DNA from: Hevea brasiliensis
Taxonomy: Eukaryota; Streptophyta; Magnoliopsida; Malpighiales; Euphorbiaceae
Length of the DNA: 64,000 bases
Reading direction: 5' to 3'
Assembly: GCF_030052815.1 (NCBI RefSeq)
Contig: NC_079502.1
Span: 4,554,103-4,618,102 of the forward strand
Shown: in pieces, positions 11,122 through 23,800 of the stretch
Layout of the letters: the number at the start of each line of letters is the position of its first letter
How positions within the stretch are numbered: the first letter of the stretch is position 1
Made by a program: the position numbers and the translations under genes
Notes under the pieces: generated by a model
What the model was told of the DNA's origin: nothing
Databases searched by the model: none
What the model saw: only the letters and a program-made list of their open reading frames with translations

Positions 11122-14100
11122 TTAGCTGGACTCTCCATGAATTTCACTGAAAAGAGGTGAGGGATTGGAGAGCTTGTAACAGCTTGCTCCTATTATTGGG
11201 TCTCCAGTTATGTAATGTTTCAATCTATGCCCATTGACCTTAAAATTCCCAGATTTTTCACTCCAAATTTCAATTGCTCCATAAGGGAAAACCTTAGAAA
11301 CTCTATATGGACCAGTCCACCTTGACTTAAGTTTTCCAGGGAACAATTTCAATCTTGAGTTGAACAACAAAACTAAATCACCTTCTTTGAATTCTTTTTT
11401 TCTCAGATGCTTATCATGCCAAACTTAGTTCTTTCTTTGTAAATACGGGCACTTTCATAAGCATCCATCCTCAATTCCTCAAGCTCATTAAGTTGTAACA
11501 ACCTTTTCTCACTAGCTTGCTTAAGATCAAAATTCAAGGTTTGAATGGCCCAATATGCTCTATGTTCTAGCTCCACAGGTAAATGACAAGACTTACCATA
11601 CACCAACCTAAAGGGAGTAGTTCCTATAGGGGTTTTGTAGGCAGTCCTATATGCCCATAAAGCATCATCTAGTTTGATAGACCAATCTTTCCTAGAATTG
11701 TTCACTGTTTTCTCCAAAATATGCTTGAGCTCTCTGTTAGAAATTTCAACTTGTCCTGAAGTTTGAGGGTGGTATGGGGTAGCTATCTTGTGCACTACAC
11801 CATACTTCCTCATTAAGCTCTCAAATTGCTTATTACAAAAATGGGAACCCCCATCACTAATTATAGCCCTAGGAGCTCCAAATCTGCTCAAGATAAATTT
11901 CTTCAAGAATTTCACTACCACTCTAGCATCATTAGTTGGAGTTGCAATAGCTTCCACCCACTTTGACACATAGTCAACCCCAACTAAGATGTATCTATTA
12001 CCATATGAAGGAGGGAATGGCCCCATAAAATCTATTCCCCAAACATCAAATAATTCCACTTCAAGAATATTATTTAGGGGCATTTGATCTCTTTTAATTT
12101 CCACTCCTTTGACATTTATCACAATCCAACACAAATTTCCTCACATCCTTAAAAAGATTTGGCCAAAAGAAACCAGCTTGCAAAATTTTACTAGCTGTCT
12201 TAGAGATTCCAAAATGACCTCCATAATCAGAAGCATGGCAATGATGCATAATACTCCGTACCTCCTCTTCAGGAATACATCTTCTAATTAGACCATCACA
12301 ACATCTCCTAAAGAGTAAAGGATCATCCCATCTATAAAACTTCACCTCATGCAAAAACTTTTTCTTTTGTTGCCATGTCATTCCTAGAGGTAAAACTCCA
12401 CAAGATAGATAATTCACAAAGTCTGCATACCAAGGTAGTTTAGCAACAAGAGAGAAAAGTTGTTCATCCAAGAAAAACTCATCAATAGGGATTTCATCCA
12501 ATTCTTCACCATCCAATTTCAACCTACTAAGATTATCAGCAACTACATTTTCAGCTCCCTTCTTATCTCTAATCTCCAAATCAAATTCTTGTAACATCAG
12601 AATCCACCTAATGAGCCTAGGCTTAGCCTCCTTTTTACGGAGCAAATACCTGATGGCTGCATGATCTGAAAATATAACCACCTTTGAGTCAATAATGTAA
12701 GGTCTGAATTTTTCCAATGCAAAGACAATTGCTAAAAATTCCTTTTCAGTTGTTGCATAATTTGTTTGAGCCTCATCCAGTGTTCTACTAGCATAATAAA
12801 TAGCATAAGCCTTTTGTCCTTTCTTTGACCAAGAACAGCCCCAATTGCATAGTTGCTAGCATCACACATAATTTCAAAAGGTAGGCTCCAATCAGGTGGT
12901 TGCATGATTAGTGCAGTGATAAGAGCTTGCTTCAACCTGCAAAAGGCATCCAAACACTCTTGGTCAAATACAAATGGTGTATCATTACTTAACAAATTAG
13001 ACAAAGGTTTAGCTATTTTAGAAAAATCCTTGATAAAGCGTCTGTAGAACCCGGCGTGTCCTAGGAAACTTCGAATTCCTTTGACATTGGTAGGAGGAGC
13101 CATCTTCTCTATCACTTGAACTTTAGCTTTATCAACCTCTATTCCTCTGTTAGACACCAAATGTCCAAGCACTATCCCTTCCTGAACCATGAAATGACAC
13201 TTTTCCCAGTTTAACACAAGGTCGATTCGCACATCGCAAAACTTTAGAAAGGTTAGCCAAGCATATATCAAATGAAGATCCATAAACAGAAAAACCGTCC
13301 ATAAAAACCTCCATTATGTCTTCAATGAAATCTGAGAAAATTGCCATCATGCACCTTTGAAAAGTGGCTGGTGCATTACATAACCCAAATGGCATCCTCC
13401 TATAAGCAAAGGTTCCATATGGACAAGTAAAAGTGGTTTTCTCTTGATCATTTGGATGGATAGGGATTTGAAAAAAACCTGAATATCCATCTAAATAGCA
13501 AAAGTAAGAATGCCTAGCTAGTCTTTCCAACATTTAATCAATGAAGGGAAGTGGAAAATGATCTTTTCTAGTGGCAACATTTAATTTTCTGTAATCTATG
13601 CACATTCGCCAACTAGTCACTGTTCTAGTGGGAATTAATTCATTATTTTCATTTTTGACCACTGTCATTCCACCTTTTTTTGGAACAACATGTACTGGGC
13701 TCACCCAAGTACTGTCTGAGATGGGATATATAATCCCTGCATCAAGCAACTTCAAAATTTCCTTTTTAACAACTTCTTTCATATTTGGGTTCAACCTCCT
13801 CTGATGTTCAATAGATGGTTTACAATTTTCTTCCAAAATAATTCTATGCATGCAAAAATGTGGGCTTATTCCCTTAATGTCATCTATGGTGTATCCCAAA
13901 ACTTTCCTAAATTGTCTCAACACTCTTAACAACTTATCAGCTTCTAAAGTACTCAAATTTGCATTTACAATTACTGGATAAGAGTTATTAGTGCCAAGAA
14001 ATTCATACCTGAGCTGAGAAGGAAGTTGCTTAAGTTCTACCTTAGGTGCATCTTCTTCCTTCAGTGATGGTTGCTTAAATTCAACTTTTTCCTTTTGTGT

Positions 14101-15222
14101 GAATTGAAAAACTGGAGCAGAAATGAATGGTGGACTTCCCTCTAAGTGTTGGGCATATGCAGCTACATGAGGGTTGTCATAATCTATGCCTCCTCCATGA
14201 ACCAAACAATTTTCAAGTGGATCTTCTGGATATTTCTTTCTGAAGTGTTCTTCAACCAGCTCATCAATAATATCAACTCTCAAGCAAGTATCAGCTTCAG
14301 AATGATGCTTTTTCATAGCATTATTAATATTGAAAACCAATTGCTCTTCACCAACCCTAAGAGTCAACTTTTCTCCTTTCACATCAATCAATGCTCCTGC
14401 TGTAGCCAGGAAGGGCCTTCCCAAGATAATTGGGATATTAAAATCTTCCTCCATGTCCAAGATGACAAAGTCAACAGGTATGTAGAACTTCCCAACCTTC
14501 AGAGGCACATTCTCCAAAATCCCTTTAGGATACTTAATTGACCTATCAGCTAACTGAAGAGAAATGTGGGTTGGCTTTAGATCTCCCATGTTGAGCTTCT
14601 CATAAATGGAGAGGGGCATAAGGCTAACACTAGCCCCTAAATCACATAGAGCTTTTGTAGAACATGATTCCCCGATGTGGCATGGAATTGAAAAACTCCC
14701 TGGATCCTTGAGCTTTGGAGGAAGTTTCCTTTGAAGGATAGCACTACATTCTTCTGTCAAAGCTACAGTCTCATGGTCTTCAAGTTTCCTCTTGTTTGAA
14801 AGAATTTCTTTCAAGAATTTGGCATAAGAGGGCATTTGTGAAAGAGCATCAACAAAAGGCACATTTATGTAAAGTTTCTTCAAAACCTCTAAGAACTTCC
14901 CAAATTGCTTATCAAGCTTGGCTTTGTGAAATCTTTGTGGGAAGGGAAGTTGTGACTTGTAGGGCTCAGGAGGTATATATTTCTCTTCCTTCTCTTCAAT
15001 TTTCTCTTTACATTTTTCTGCACTCTCTTGTTTTTCACTCTCATCAGTTTCTTTCTCATTTTCTCTCTTCTCACTGTTTTCACTCTTCTCATCATTTATA
15101 ACTTTCCCACTTCTTAAAGTAATAGCTTGACACTGCTCTCTTGGGTTTTCTGGTTGACTTGGAAGTTTTCCAAAAGATTTAGCACTTGAGGAAGATGCTT
15201 GTTGTGCAATCTGGTTTTCCAA
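11122..15222 (-). pseudogene. Athila pol: protease, RT, RNase H, integrase (broken)
   Basis: Reading down the minus strand: protease with CDLGASVSLMPLS (about 14600-14660), reverse transcriptase (about 13900-13150), RNase H (about 12880-12500), an integrase zinc-binding HHCC module (about 12300-12110) and an integrase core whose DDE residues are visible (GIDFMG, ISDGG, QVEIS), ending with a basic C-terminal tail at 11122-11370. Breaks: TAA at 13534-13536, most simply from CAA; frameshifts near 13200, 12830, 12110 and 11430; and a frame change near 15235 separating it from gag. The RT catalytic motif reads F-M-D-G instead of F-M-D-D (Gly codon 13294-13296). Protein made from this copy could not reverse transcribe. 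Confidence 0.88.
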
Positions 15223-16658
15223 AGATTCTTGTGTGTTTGCATCTGTTCCAGCCTTGCTTTCATCTCTCTCATCTCCTCATCATGCTTGTTTTGGTTAGCA
15301 AGAATCTGTTGCAATAAAGCTTCAGTGGTGGAGTTTCGTTCTTGCTGTTTTGGTGGAGGGTTCATATTTTTCTGCTGAAAATTAGGCAATGGTTGCCTAT
15401 TTTGCTGATATGGAACTCCTTGTTGCTGATGTGGTTGAAAATTCTGATTTAGAACTTGACTTTGCTGATTTCCCCATGAAAAGTTGGGATGATTCCTCCA
15501 ATTTGGATTGTAAGTTTGAGAGTAAGGATTCCCCATTTGCTTGTTTCCATAATTACCAACATATGCTGCTTGTTCTCCATAATCTACTCCACAGCTGGTA
15601 GTTTCCTCTGCATAAGCCACTTGTTGTGAACTTCCAGCTGATGATGATGAACTAACCAACATACTCAAATCTTCCATCTTCTTAGCAAGGACATTTGTAA
15701 GTGCATCAAACTTTGCATTAATCATGTTGAATGGATCAAGATCATACATTCCAGCAGCTTGCCTCTTTTGAGTTGGAGCTGGTCCTCTTGGACTACTCCA
15801 AAGATGAGTATTCTTTGCAATTTTCTCCAATAGCTCATAAGCTTCATCTTCATGCTTAATAATAAATTCTCCTCCTGTTTGAGCATCAATAATCCCTCTG
15901 ATTGCAGGAGTGACATTGGTGTAAAAATTCTGATTTATCATCCATTTTGGAATGGCATGATGTGGGCATAATCTCTCTAATTCCTTCCATCTCATCCATG
16001 ACTCATATAAAGTTTCATATTCTCTTGGTCTGAAAGCTGTCATTTGATTCCTCAATTCTTGAGTTTTTCCAGGTGGAAAATATTGTGCAAGAAATGCATC
16101 AGTGAGTTGCTCCCAATTTGTAATGGAGTTGTGAGGTAAAGAGTCAAGCCAATCCAATGCTCTATCTTTCAAAGAGAACGGGAATAGCTTCAATCTTGCT
16201 GCATCATCTGACACTCCAGGTTGTTTTTGCATGTCGCAAATCATAGCAAACTTCTTCAGGTGTGTGTGTGGATTTTCAGAAGGGTGTCCTCCAAATTGAG
16301 AATTTTGAATCATTTGAAGAACTCCAAAATCCATCTTGTAACTATTTGCATCGATTCTTGGTCTTGCTATACTCTCTCTCAAGTCATCAAAACGAGGAAA
16401 AGCATGATCCATCATACTTCCCCTAGGCACGTTTGCATTAACAACTTCTTCCCCTTGGGCTTCATTTTCATTATTTTGACCATTTCCAGCATTACCAACA
16501 CCAATTCTAACTCTTTCATCAGCCATGTCTGCTTCTAATTCAGCTTCTCTCAAAGCTTCCTTTCTTTTTCTGGTTTCTTTCTTGTTGGCCTTACAAAATT
16601 TCTCAATTTCTGGATTGAACAATAAGGATGTGTCACTTGAGCTTCTGGCTCTTCTCAT
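15114..16658 (-). pseudogene. Athila gag
   Basis: An open frame of 514 codons. It begins with a basic N-terminus and an acidic/coiled stretch. The capsid-like core lies at about residues 95-280 and shows the Athila gag pattern (FGGHPSENPHTHL, RLKLFPFSLKDRALDWLDSLP, FFP-type motif, LCPHHAIP). A Gln/Asn/Pro-rich tail follows (about 360-480). The C-terminal residues after about 475 are out of frame relative to the protease region, so the natural gag-pol fusion is interrupted by a frameshift near 15235. Start chosen as the first ATG of the frame, 112 bp inside the primer site. Confidence 0.85.
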
Positions 16659-16769
16659 AAAAGATTAAAAATACCTGAAAAAGAACAAACAAACACAAAA
16701 ATGAAAAGATAACAAAAATAAAACTAAAAACAACTAAAATAATCAAGAATTCAATATTAAACAAACAAC

Positions 16770-16787
16770 TCCCTGGCAACGGCGCCA
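16770..16787 (-). other. Athila primer-binding site (tRNA-Asp)
   Basis: On the minus strand TGGCGCCGTTGCCAGGGA lies six bases inside the 5' LTR. It matches the complement of a plant tRNA-Asp 3' end (CCCCGGCAACGGCGCCA) with one mismatch. Priming by tRNA-Asp is established for Athila elements. Confidence 0.85.
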
Positions 16788-16793
16788 AAAACT

Positions 16794-18413
16794 TGATGCG
16801 TCCCTACCGCAAGTGCACGGGTCGTACAAGTAGTATAGAAAAGATATCGATCCCACGAGGAGTTGTGTTAATGATTGAATTTTTGATATAAAAGTTGACT
16901 AAATCGAAGTATTTATGAAATTAAAGTAATGAGTTGATGGGTAATGGAGCGTGAAATCTATATGTGCAAAATCAATATTCTATTCAACAATGTATTGCAT
17001 TAAACTAAAATTGCATCAAATTGAAATAAGCAAGTTCAAATATGGCAATATTGAAAATGGCAAGCAATTAAATTCAATTGAAAATTAACAATGGTAAAAA
17101 GGCGATTCCGGAGTTCGGGATTTCATATTCGAGCTATTTTGGGATTTAAATCGGTTATCCAATTTTATGAAACTTATGGGTTTTAAGGAGATTAATTCTT
17201 AAATCCTTTGAATTCCCTTTCGAGTGAGACAAAGAGTGCCTTAATCAAACTAATCCTACTTTCGTGGAGTTAGAATTAATTAAGACCCATTAAGTTCTTT
17301 AATTAATCTGTGAATCCTCTTAATCCTTAGCCTATTTCTAGGTCTAAGTTAATTAAGTCCAATTTCTTGATTATCTATCACAAGGCCTTCTCCTTTCGGT
17401 GCTTCAACCATGGATTAAGAACATCACTTAATGGGATCCTACACTAAGCATGTCATTAAGCATACAAGAAATGAATAAAACTCATTAAGACCACAAAATA
17501 TGGATTACCCAATCAAAATCCACAAAATATCTCAAATATTACAACCCTTACTCCAGAATCAAAAGTAAACTACTCACTATCCATAATGCTTACAAGATAT
17601 GATGAGTTTAAATGGAAATAAAGCTTTAATCTAAGCTAAGAAGTAAGAAATTAAACACTAGAAATGTAGAAAAATGTAAGGAAAGAAAGAAATCTGCAAA
17701 TCTTGGTTGAAAATGGTGTGGAAGGTGAAGGTGACTCTTCAAATTCTGCTCAGCCCCTCCTTTCCTTTTCTGCTCCTTGTCTCCCCCTCTAAAATGGGAA
17801 AATGAGACTATTTATAGCATTTTTCTGACATGGAGCCCTAAAATGGTATGTTCTAGGAGGAATTATTTGAGGGAATCTCCTGCCAGCTCATTAATGAACT
17901 CTTCATGGGACTGCATAAGTGGACTGCATAAGTTATGCAGTCCCTTATGCAGTTTTCGGCTGGTTCTGAGTCACTTATGCGAAGCTGCATGACTTAGTGC
18001 ATAGGTTATGCACAATTCCGTGAAGGTGCATAAGGGAGGCAAGAACGTGCATAAGCTATGCAATCTCCTTATGCACATTTCGGCTGGTTCTGGAACAGTG
18101 ATCTTTCTCCTTATGCAGATCTGCATGGCTTATGCAGCAAGTTATGTACAGTTTGGTCAATGCATATTTCAGCTTGAAAACTTGTTTTTTGACATCTTTG
18201 GCTGTAGAAGACACTCCTCAATGGCAAAATTCTCTTCAGTCCTTCAAAAACACCATTTTTCCTACAAAACAAAGTAAAACTTACAAATTAATCCAAAATC
18301 GACAATTATGAAAAATTAACTAATTAACTAATGAAATTAGCTAAAAATGACTAATAATCAAATAAAATGGTTATGAAATTAGACCTAAATAACTATGCAA
18401 AATGTGTGCATCA
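16794..18413 (-). repeat. Athila 5' LTR (in element sense)
   Basis: A 1620-bp direct repeat of 3596-5208, beginning TGATGCG and ending GCATCA. In the repeat-rich part (17905-18140) it keeps the regular wording seen elsewhere, so the partner LTR at 4705-4770 is the altered one. Confidence 0.9.
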
Positions 18414-18418
18414 ATATT

Positions 18419-19079
18419 TATGATTTGACATTACTGGGTGTGTGAGTGCTCCAAATTACCTTTTTGCTGTTATGATGTGAAAATATTATTGATGTTGCAT
18501 TTCACTCTACAGGGTGCATTAGCTTTAGATAGTTATAGAGATTATGGTTAAAATTGATATTTTACTCTCTAAGTCGAACGCTCACTCCTGTTCAATATTT
18601 TTCCAGGCCACAGGAGGATATTTTTGAGGTTAACCTGCTTTTCTCCCTCGCAGGTCTTTTATTAATATTTGTATAAACCTGTTAACTCTTAGAATTTCAA
18701 TATGTGTTAGAAATATTTATTTGAATTGGGTCTGTAATATAAATTATCATTTTGGACCTGTAAACTTATTATTTTATGCATGTGTGTTGGGCTGGATGAG
18801 GGAGCTGAGCTCCCATTTATTTTTATGTTGTTATGAGTATGTGGAGGGTGAGCTGAGCTCCCCAATTGATTATATATTGTGTTTACAGTCGGGTGAGTCA
18901 AAAACTCCCCGTTGAAAGGTCCATTTTATGGCTGGACTCTGTCCGGTTGAATTCTTGAAATTGGGCCCAAATGGGTCTTAGAGTTGAGTTAAGGAATAGT
19001 TAGGCTTACTACGGGCCTCAGGGGCTTTAGGCTGGCCCAGGTCCTAGTGTCGGTCCTGCCCATAGGTTGGGTCGTGACA
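18419..19079 (+). repeat. Tekay-type 5' LTR, second segment
   Basis: Continuation of 1596-3595 after removal of the Athila insert and one copy of its target site. It ends GGGTCGTGACA. Total 5' LTR length is about 2661 bp against 2620 bp for the 3' LTR. Confidence 0.9.
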
Positions 19080-19083
19080 AATG

Positions 19084-19095
19084 TAGTATCAGAGC
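19084..19095 (+). other. Tekay-type primer-binding site (initiator tRNA-Met)
   Basis: TAGTATCAGAGC lies four bases after the LTR. The expected initiator-Met site is TGGTATCAGAGC, so there is one G to A change. The related element at 43779-43790 has the perfect version. Confidence 0.75.
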
Positions 19096-19284
19096 TTAGG
19101 CTCCAGATTCATAGGGAATAATTATTTAAAGTATTGGGAAGAGTCTACTAGGAGTCACATGCGGAAAATAGGGTCCACATTCATCTTGCATTGTCATCTT
19201 TGCTTCTAGTTTATGCTTCATATAATTGTGTGTAATATGAGTCTATAGAGCTATGTAACATGCTGTTTTGAATATTGTGGGCTA

Positions 19285-20745
19285 ATGCTGCTGAATTTCA
19301 GGAAAATACGTAGAAGCAGGAGAGCTGCCACTGCACCAGAACCAGATGTGCCTGACGAGGTGTTGGCACAGGATGAGGCGCTTGCCCCGAGGAGGCAGGG
19401 TAGGAGGCCTAGAGCTGCTCAAGTAGAAAAGCAGCTGCCACCAGTTCAGGATCAGTCTTTTATGGCACAGGGTCCCAAGGACCCCATGGCAGCTACTTTA
19501 GCTGGGTTGCAGAGAACCATCGATATGATGGCACAGTATATGGTCCACCCTCCACAGTAGCAGCAGTCCACCGCATCAAGAGGGGAACCTTATAAACAGA
19601 TAATCAATTTCAAGAAGTTAGTGCCTGGTACTTATGATATGTCAGACGATGCATATCGGTTCTTGGATTCCTGCAGACAGGCAGGAACAGAGTTGCAGTT
19701 GACTGATAGAAGACTTATAGAGTGTAGCAGCATGTCATGGGGCTATGCCTAGACAATGGATGAATGATTACATATTACCTCGAATGGAAGGTTTGTCGTG
19801 GACTCAGTTTGTGGAACTGTTCATCAACCGGTTTGTACCAGAAAGTTTCAGAGATCAAAAGCAGTGGGCCTTTGAGGCCTTAAGGTAGAATGGCAGGTCT
19901 ATAGATGAATATGCTATAGAATTTCTGAAACTGAGCAGGTATGCCCCTACAGCAGTAGCTACAGAAACTATAAAGGTGAAGAGCTTCCTTAAGGAGCTCG
20001 ACAGGAGGTATGCAAACCTGGCCATGATGTCTGATCAGTCTTTTGATGTGGTGGTTGATCGAGCCAGACAGATTGAGATTAGCTATGCTGTGGATGACAG
20101 TGGAAGGGTAAAGAAAAATAGAGCAAAGGGTTCTTCAGGTGTTCCCCACATGGGTGCTCCGGATAGTGGTGGCTAGAGTAATTATAGAGGAAGAAGTAGG
20201 AACAAGAAGAGTGATTTTAGACACAAACCTCGAGGGTTCGGTGGCAGTGCGGATCCAGAGTGGTCATAGTTCTGAATGCAGCCTGGGTTCTGTTCAGATC
20301 CTCCTTTGCACCTTGTGCACAGTGCGGAAGAGGACATTCAGGACCTTGTATGATGGGTTCAGGAGTATGCTTCAGGTGTGGCCAACCAGATCACTTTGCT
20401 AGGGAATGCCTCGTGTTCAGCGAGCCACAGATGGGGTCACAAGTTTTTGTTGCAAATGTTCCTCGTTAGTTATATCCTGGTGCTTCCAGCATGGCAGGCA
20501 GTCAGTAGTGGTCATAGTTTGGGGTACAGTAGTTCCGGGTTTGGTTCAGGATCCTCCTTTGCACCTTGTGCACAGTGCGGAAGAGGACATTCAGGACCTT
20601 GTATGATGGGTTCAGGAGTATGCTTCAGGTGTGGCCAACCAGATCACTTTGCTAGGGAATGCCTCGTGTTCAGTGAGCCACAGATGGGGTCACATGTTTT
20701 TGTTGCAAATGTTCCTCGTTAGTTATATCCTAGTGCTTCCAAAGA
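19285..20745 (+). pseudogene. Tekay-type gag with duplicated zinc knuckle (broken)
   Basis: The gag is read across several frames: a basic N-terminus (19285-19560), a capsid region (about 19600-20110) and a CCHC zinc knuckle of form CFRCGQPDHFAREC that occurs twice (about 20367-20410 and 20620-20663). The second copy comes from a direct duplication of about 250 bp (20294-20500 versus 20547-20745). In-frame stops TAG at 19558-19560, 19886-19888 and 20174-20176 replace positions where CAG (Gln) fits. A frameshift lies near 19728. No intact product is possible. Confidence 0.8.
20294..20745 (+). repeat. Direct tandem duplication (about 250 bp) in gag
   Basis: The sequence from about 20294 to 20500 is repeated at about 20547-20745 with offset near 253 bp and only a few mismatches. 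Both copies include the zinc knuckle and the following conserved segment, and both carry the same TAG codon after it, so the copy arose after that change or both mutated alike. Confidence 0.8.
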
Positions 20746-20819
20746 TGGCAGCGCCGCCTGGGCCAAATGTAGGCCGAGGACAGGGGGACGTGGATTTGGA
20801 AGTAGATCAGGAGGTAAAA

Positions 20820-23800
20820 GTCAGTATCAGGGTTCTGCCACCCAAGGTAGGGGTCAAGCTCGGGTTTTCACCCTGACCCACCAGGATGCTCAAGCTTTCA
20901 ATGTAGTTGTGGCAGGTATTCTTCTAGTCTGTTTCTATGAGGCTCGTGTTTTGATAGATCCGGGTGCTACGCACTCATTTGTCTCTCCAGTGTTTGCCAT
21001 GAGATTGGGTGGGAACCCTACAACTTTAGAATGCCCTTTGTCTATAGCTACCCCACTTAGTGACAACATAGATGTAGACATGGTTTTTTCGGGTAGCCCA
21101 ATAGTAGTGGATGGAAAGATCCTCCCAGTAGACTTGGTTCCTCTACCAGTAATGGATTTCGATATAATCTTGAGAATGGATTGGTTGGCAACTCATTATG
21201 CCACTTTAGACTGCAGGAACAAAAAGGTGTATTTTCACATACCTGGTGTGGAAGAGTTTAGCTCTGACGGTGACAGGAGCGTGGCTCCATATAATTTGGT
21301 GTCAGCAATTAGTACTAGAAAAATGTTTAGGCGTGGATGTCAAGGGTATTTGGCATTGGTGAGAGATACATCTGTAGAAGGTGTCAACATGGAAAATGTT
21401 CTTATTGTCAGAGAATTCATGGATGTCTTCCCTGAGGAGATTCCGGGGTTGCCACCAGGAAGGGAAATAGAGTTCTGCATTGATGTTGTGCCGGGTACAA
21501 ACCCCATATCAATGCCGCCTTACAGGATGGCACCAGCAGAATTGAAAGAGCTGAAGGAACAACTACAGGAGCTTTTGGACAAGGGTTTTATACGTCCGAG
21601 CACTTCACCCTGGGGCACTCCTGTTCTATTCTTGAGAAAGAAAGATGGGTCCTTGAGGTTGTGTATTGATTATAGACAGCTGAACAAGGTGACTGTGAAG
21701 AACAAGTATCCACTTTCTCAGATCGATGATCTGTTTGATTAGCTCCAAGGAGCTAGATTCTTTTCCAAGATAGACCTGCGATCAGGCTACCATCAGTTGA
21801 GAATCAGGAATGAGGATGTGTCCAAAATAGCATTCAGGACAAGATATGGTCTTTATGAGTTTTTGGTGATGTCTTTTGGACTCACTAATGCACCAGCAGC
21901 CTTCATGGACTTGATGAACAGAGTGTTCAGGCCATTCCTGGACCGTTTTGTCATCGTATTCATAGATGACATTTTGGTATACTCTCGGACCGAGGAAGAA
22001 CATGTGTGACACTTGAGGATGGTGTTGCAGACTTTGAGGGAGCACCAGCTATATGCCAAATTTTCAAAATGTGAATTTTGGCTAGGAAGCTTCTCATTCT
22101 TGGGACACGTGGTTTCTAGTGAAGTCATTCAAGTAGATCCCAAGAAAATTGAAGCTATAACTGATTGGCTTAGGCCTACAACAGTCACTGAGGTGCGAAG
22201 TTTTCTGGGTTTAGCTGGCTACTATAGGCATTTTGTGCAGGATTTTTCCAGGAGAGCGGCTCCCCTAGCTAAGTTAACTCGGAAGAATGTTCCATTCATT
22301 TGGACAGATGACTGTGAGGAGAGTTTCCAGAAGCTTAAGGAATGTCTAACTACCGCCCTGGTGTTGACACTACCGATGAGTGGTGAAGGATATACCGTGT
22401 ACTGTGACGCCTCCAGAGTTGGCTTAGGGTGTGTTTTGATGCAGAATGGAAAAGTAGTGGCTTATGCTTCAAGGCAGCTGAAGAGGCATGAGCAGAACTA
22501 CCCCACCCATGATTTGGAAATGGCGGCTGTAGTCTTTGCACTAAAAATCTGGAGACACTACCTGTATGGTGAAGTGTACGAGATATACACCGACCACAAG
22601 AGTTTGAAGTACATCTTCCAACAGAGGGATTTAAACTTGAGACAGAGGAGATGGATGGAGCTTCTGAAGGACTATGATTGCACCATCCAGTACCACCCTA
22701 GGAAGGCCAATGTAGTGGCAGATGCTTTGAGCAGAAAATCTTCTGGTAGCTTGGCGCACATATCAGCGAAAAAGAGACCGTTGATTCAGGAAGTACATGA
22801 GTTGATGGATCAAGGTTTAATCCTAGATCTTTCAGATGAGGGGGTATTGTTGGCTCATTTTTCAGTGAGACCAGACCTACGAGACAGAGTTAGAGTTTCC
22901 CAGCACAGAGGCCAACAATTGATGAAGATCATAGAAAGAGTACAGCAGGGTAAAGGTGATGAGTTTGGATTTGCCAATGATGGTGCCCTAGTGCAAGGTT
23001 CTAGGATATGTGTGCCCAATGTGGACAATCTCAGAAGTGAAATCATGTAAGAGGCATACTATACACTGTACAATATCCACCCAGGCTCCACCAAGATGTA
23101 GCATGATGTGAAAGATAGCTATTGGTGGAATGGCATGAAGAGAGACATAGCAAACTTCGTGTCCAAGTGCTTGACTTGTCAGAAGGTGAAGTTTGAACAC
23201 CAGAGACCGTCAGGGAAGCTGCAAGAGCTCCCTATCCCAGAATGGATGTGGGAGATGATTACTATGGATTTTGTGACTGGGTTGCCTCGTACCACGTGAG
23301 GATATGATTCGATATGGGTAATTGTAGACCGCCTAACTAAATTAGCTCACTTCTTGCCTGTGAAGACTACATATTCTGTGGCACAGTACGCTCGACTCTA
23401 CATTCGAGAAATAGTCAGATTGCATGGAGTTCCTGCTTCCATAACATCTGACAGAGGGCCCCAGTTCACTTCTCGATTTTGGAGGAAGTTGCAGGAGGCA
23501 CTTGGCACACAGTTGAACTTTAGTACTGCTTTCCACCCTCGCATGCATTGACGGATGCTGAAAGGACAATCCAAACACTGGAAGACATGCTTCGCATGAG
23601 TGTTTTGGATTTTGGAGGTCAATGGGATGATCAGCTAGCTTTGGTGGAGTTTGCCTACAACAACAGTTACCATTCCAACATAGGGATGGCACCCTATGAG
23701 GCACTATATGGAAGAAAGTGTAGGTCTCCTCTGTATTGGACGGAAATGGGAGAAGCGAAGGTGCATGATGTAGACCTAGTGCAGTACACTTCAGAGATAG

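Larger units (their letters stand above)
3596..18413 (-). mobile_element. Athila-lineage Ty3/gypsy retrotransposon, nested, inactive
   Basis: A 14.8-kb element on the minus strand. Its own 5' LTR is 16794-18413, the primer site for tRNA-Asp is at 16770-16787, then gag (16658 down), pol with integrase ending near 11122, a long spacer with a repeat array, an Athila-type extra ORF (9037-7506), a polypurine tract (5209-5225) and 3' LTR 3596-5208. The gag core, the protease motif CDLGASVSLMPLS and the tRNA-Asp primer site are typical of Athila. The ends are TGATGC...GCATCA with target duplication ATATT. A nonsense codon, several frameshifts and a lost RT catalytic aspartate make it non-autonomous. 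Confidence 0.92.

Noticed and set aside
13598..13804. Plus-strand frames opposite Athila pol (also 14146-14541, 14796-15101)
   Set aside because: Antisense shadows of pol and gag coding sequence.
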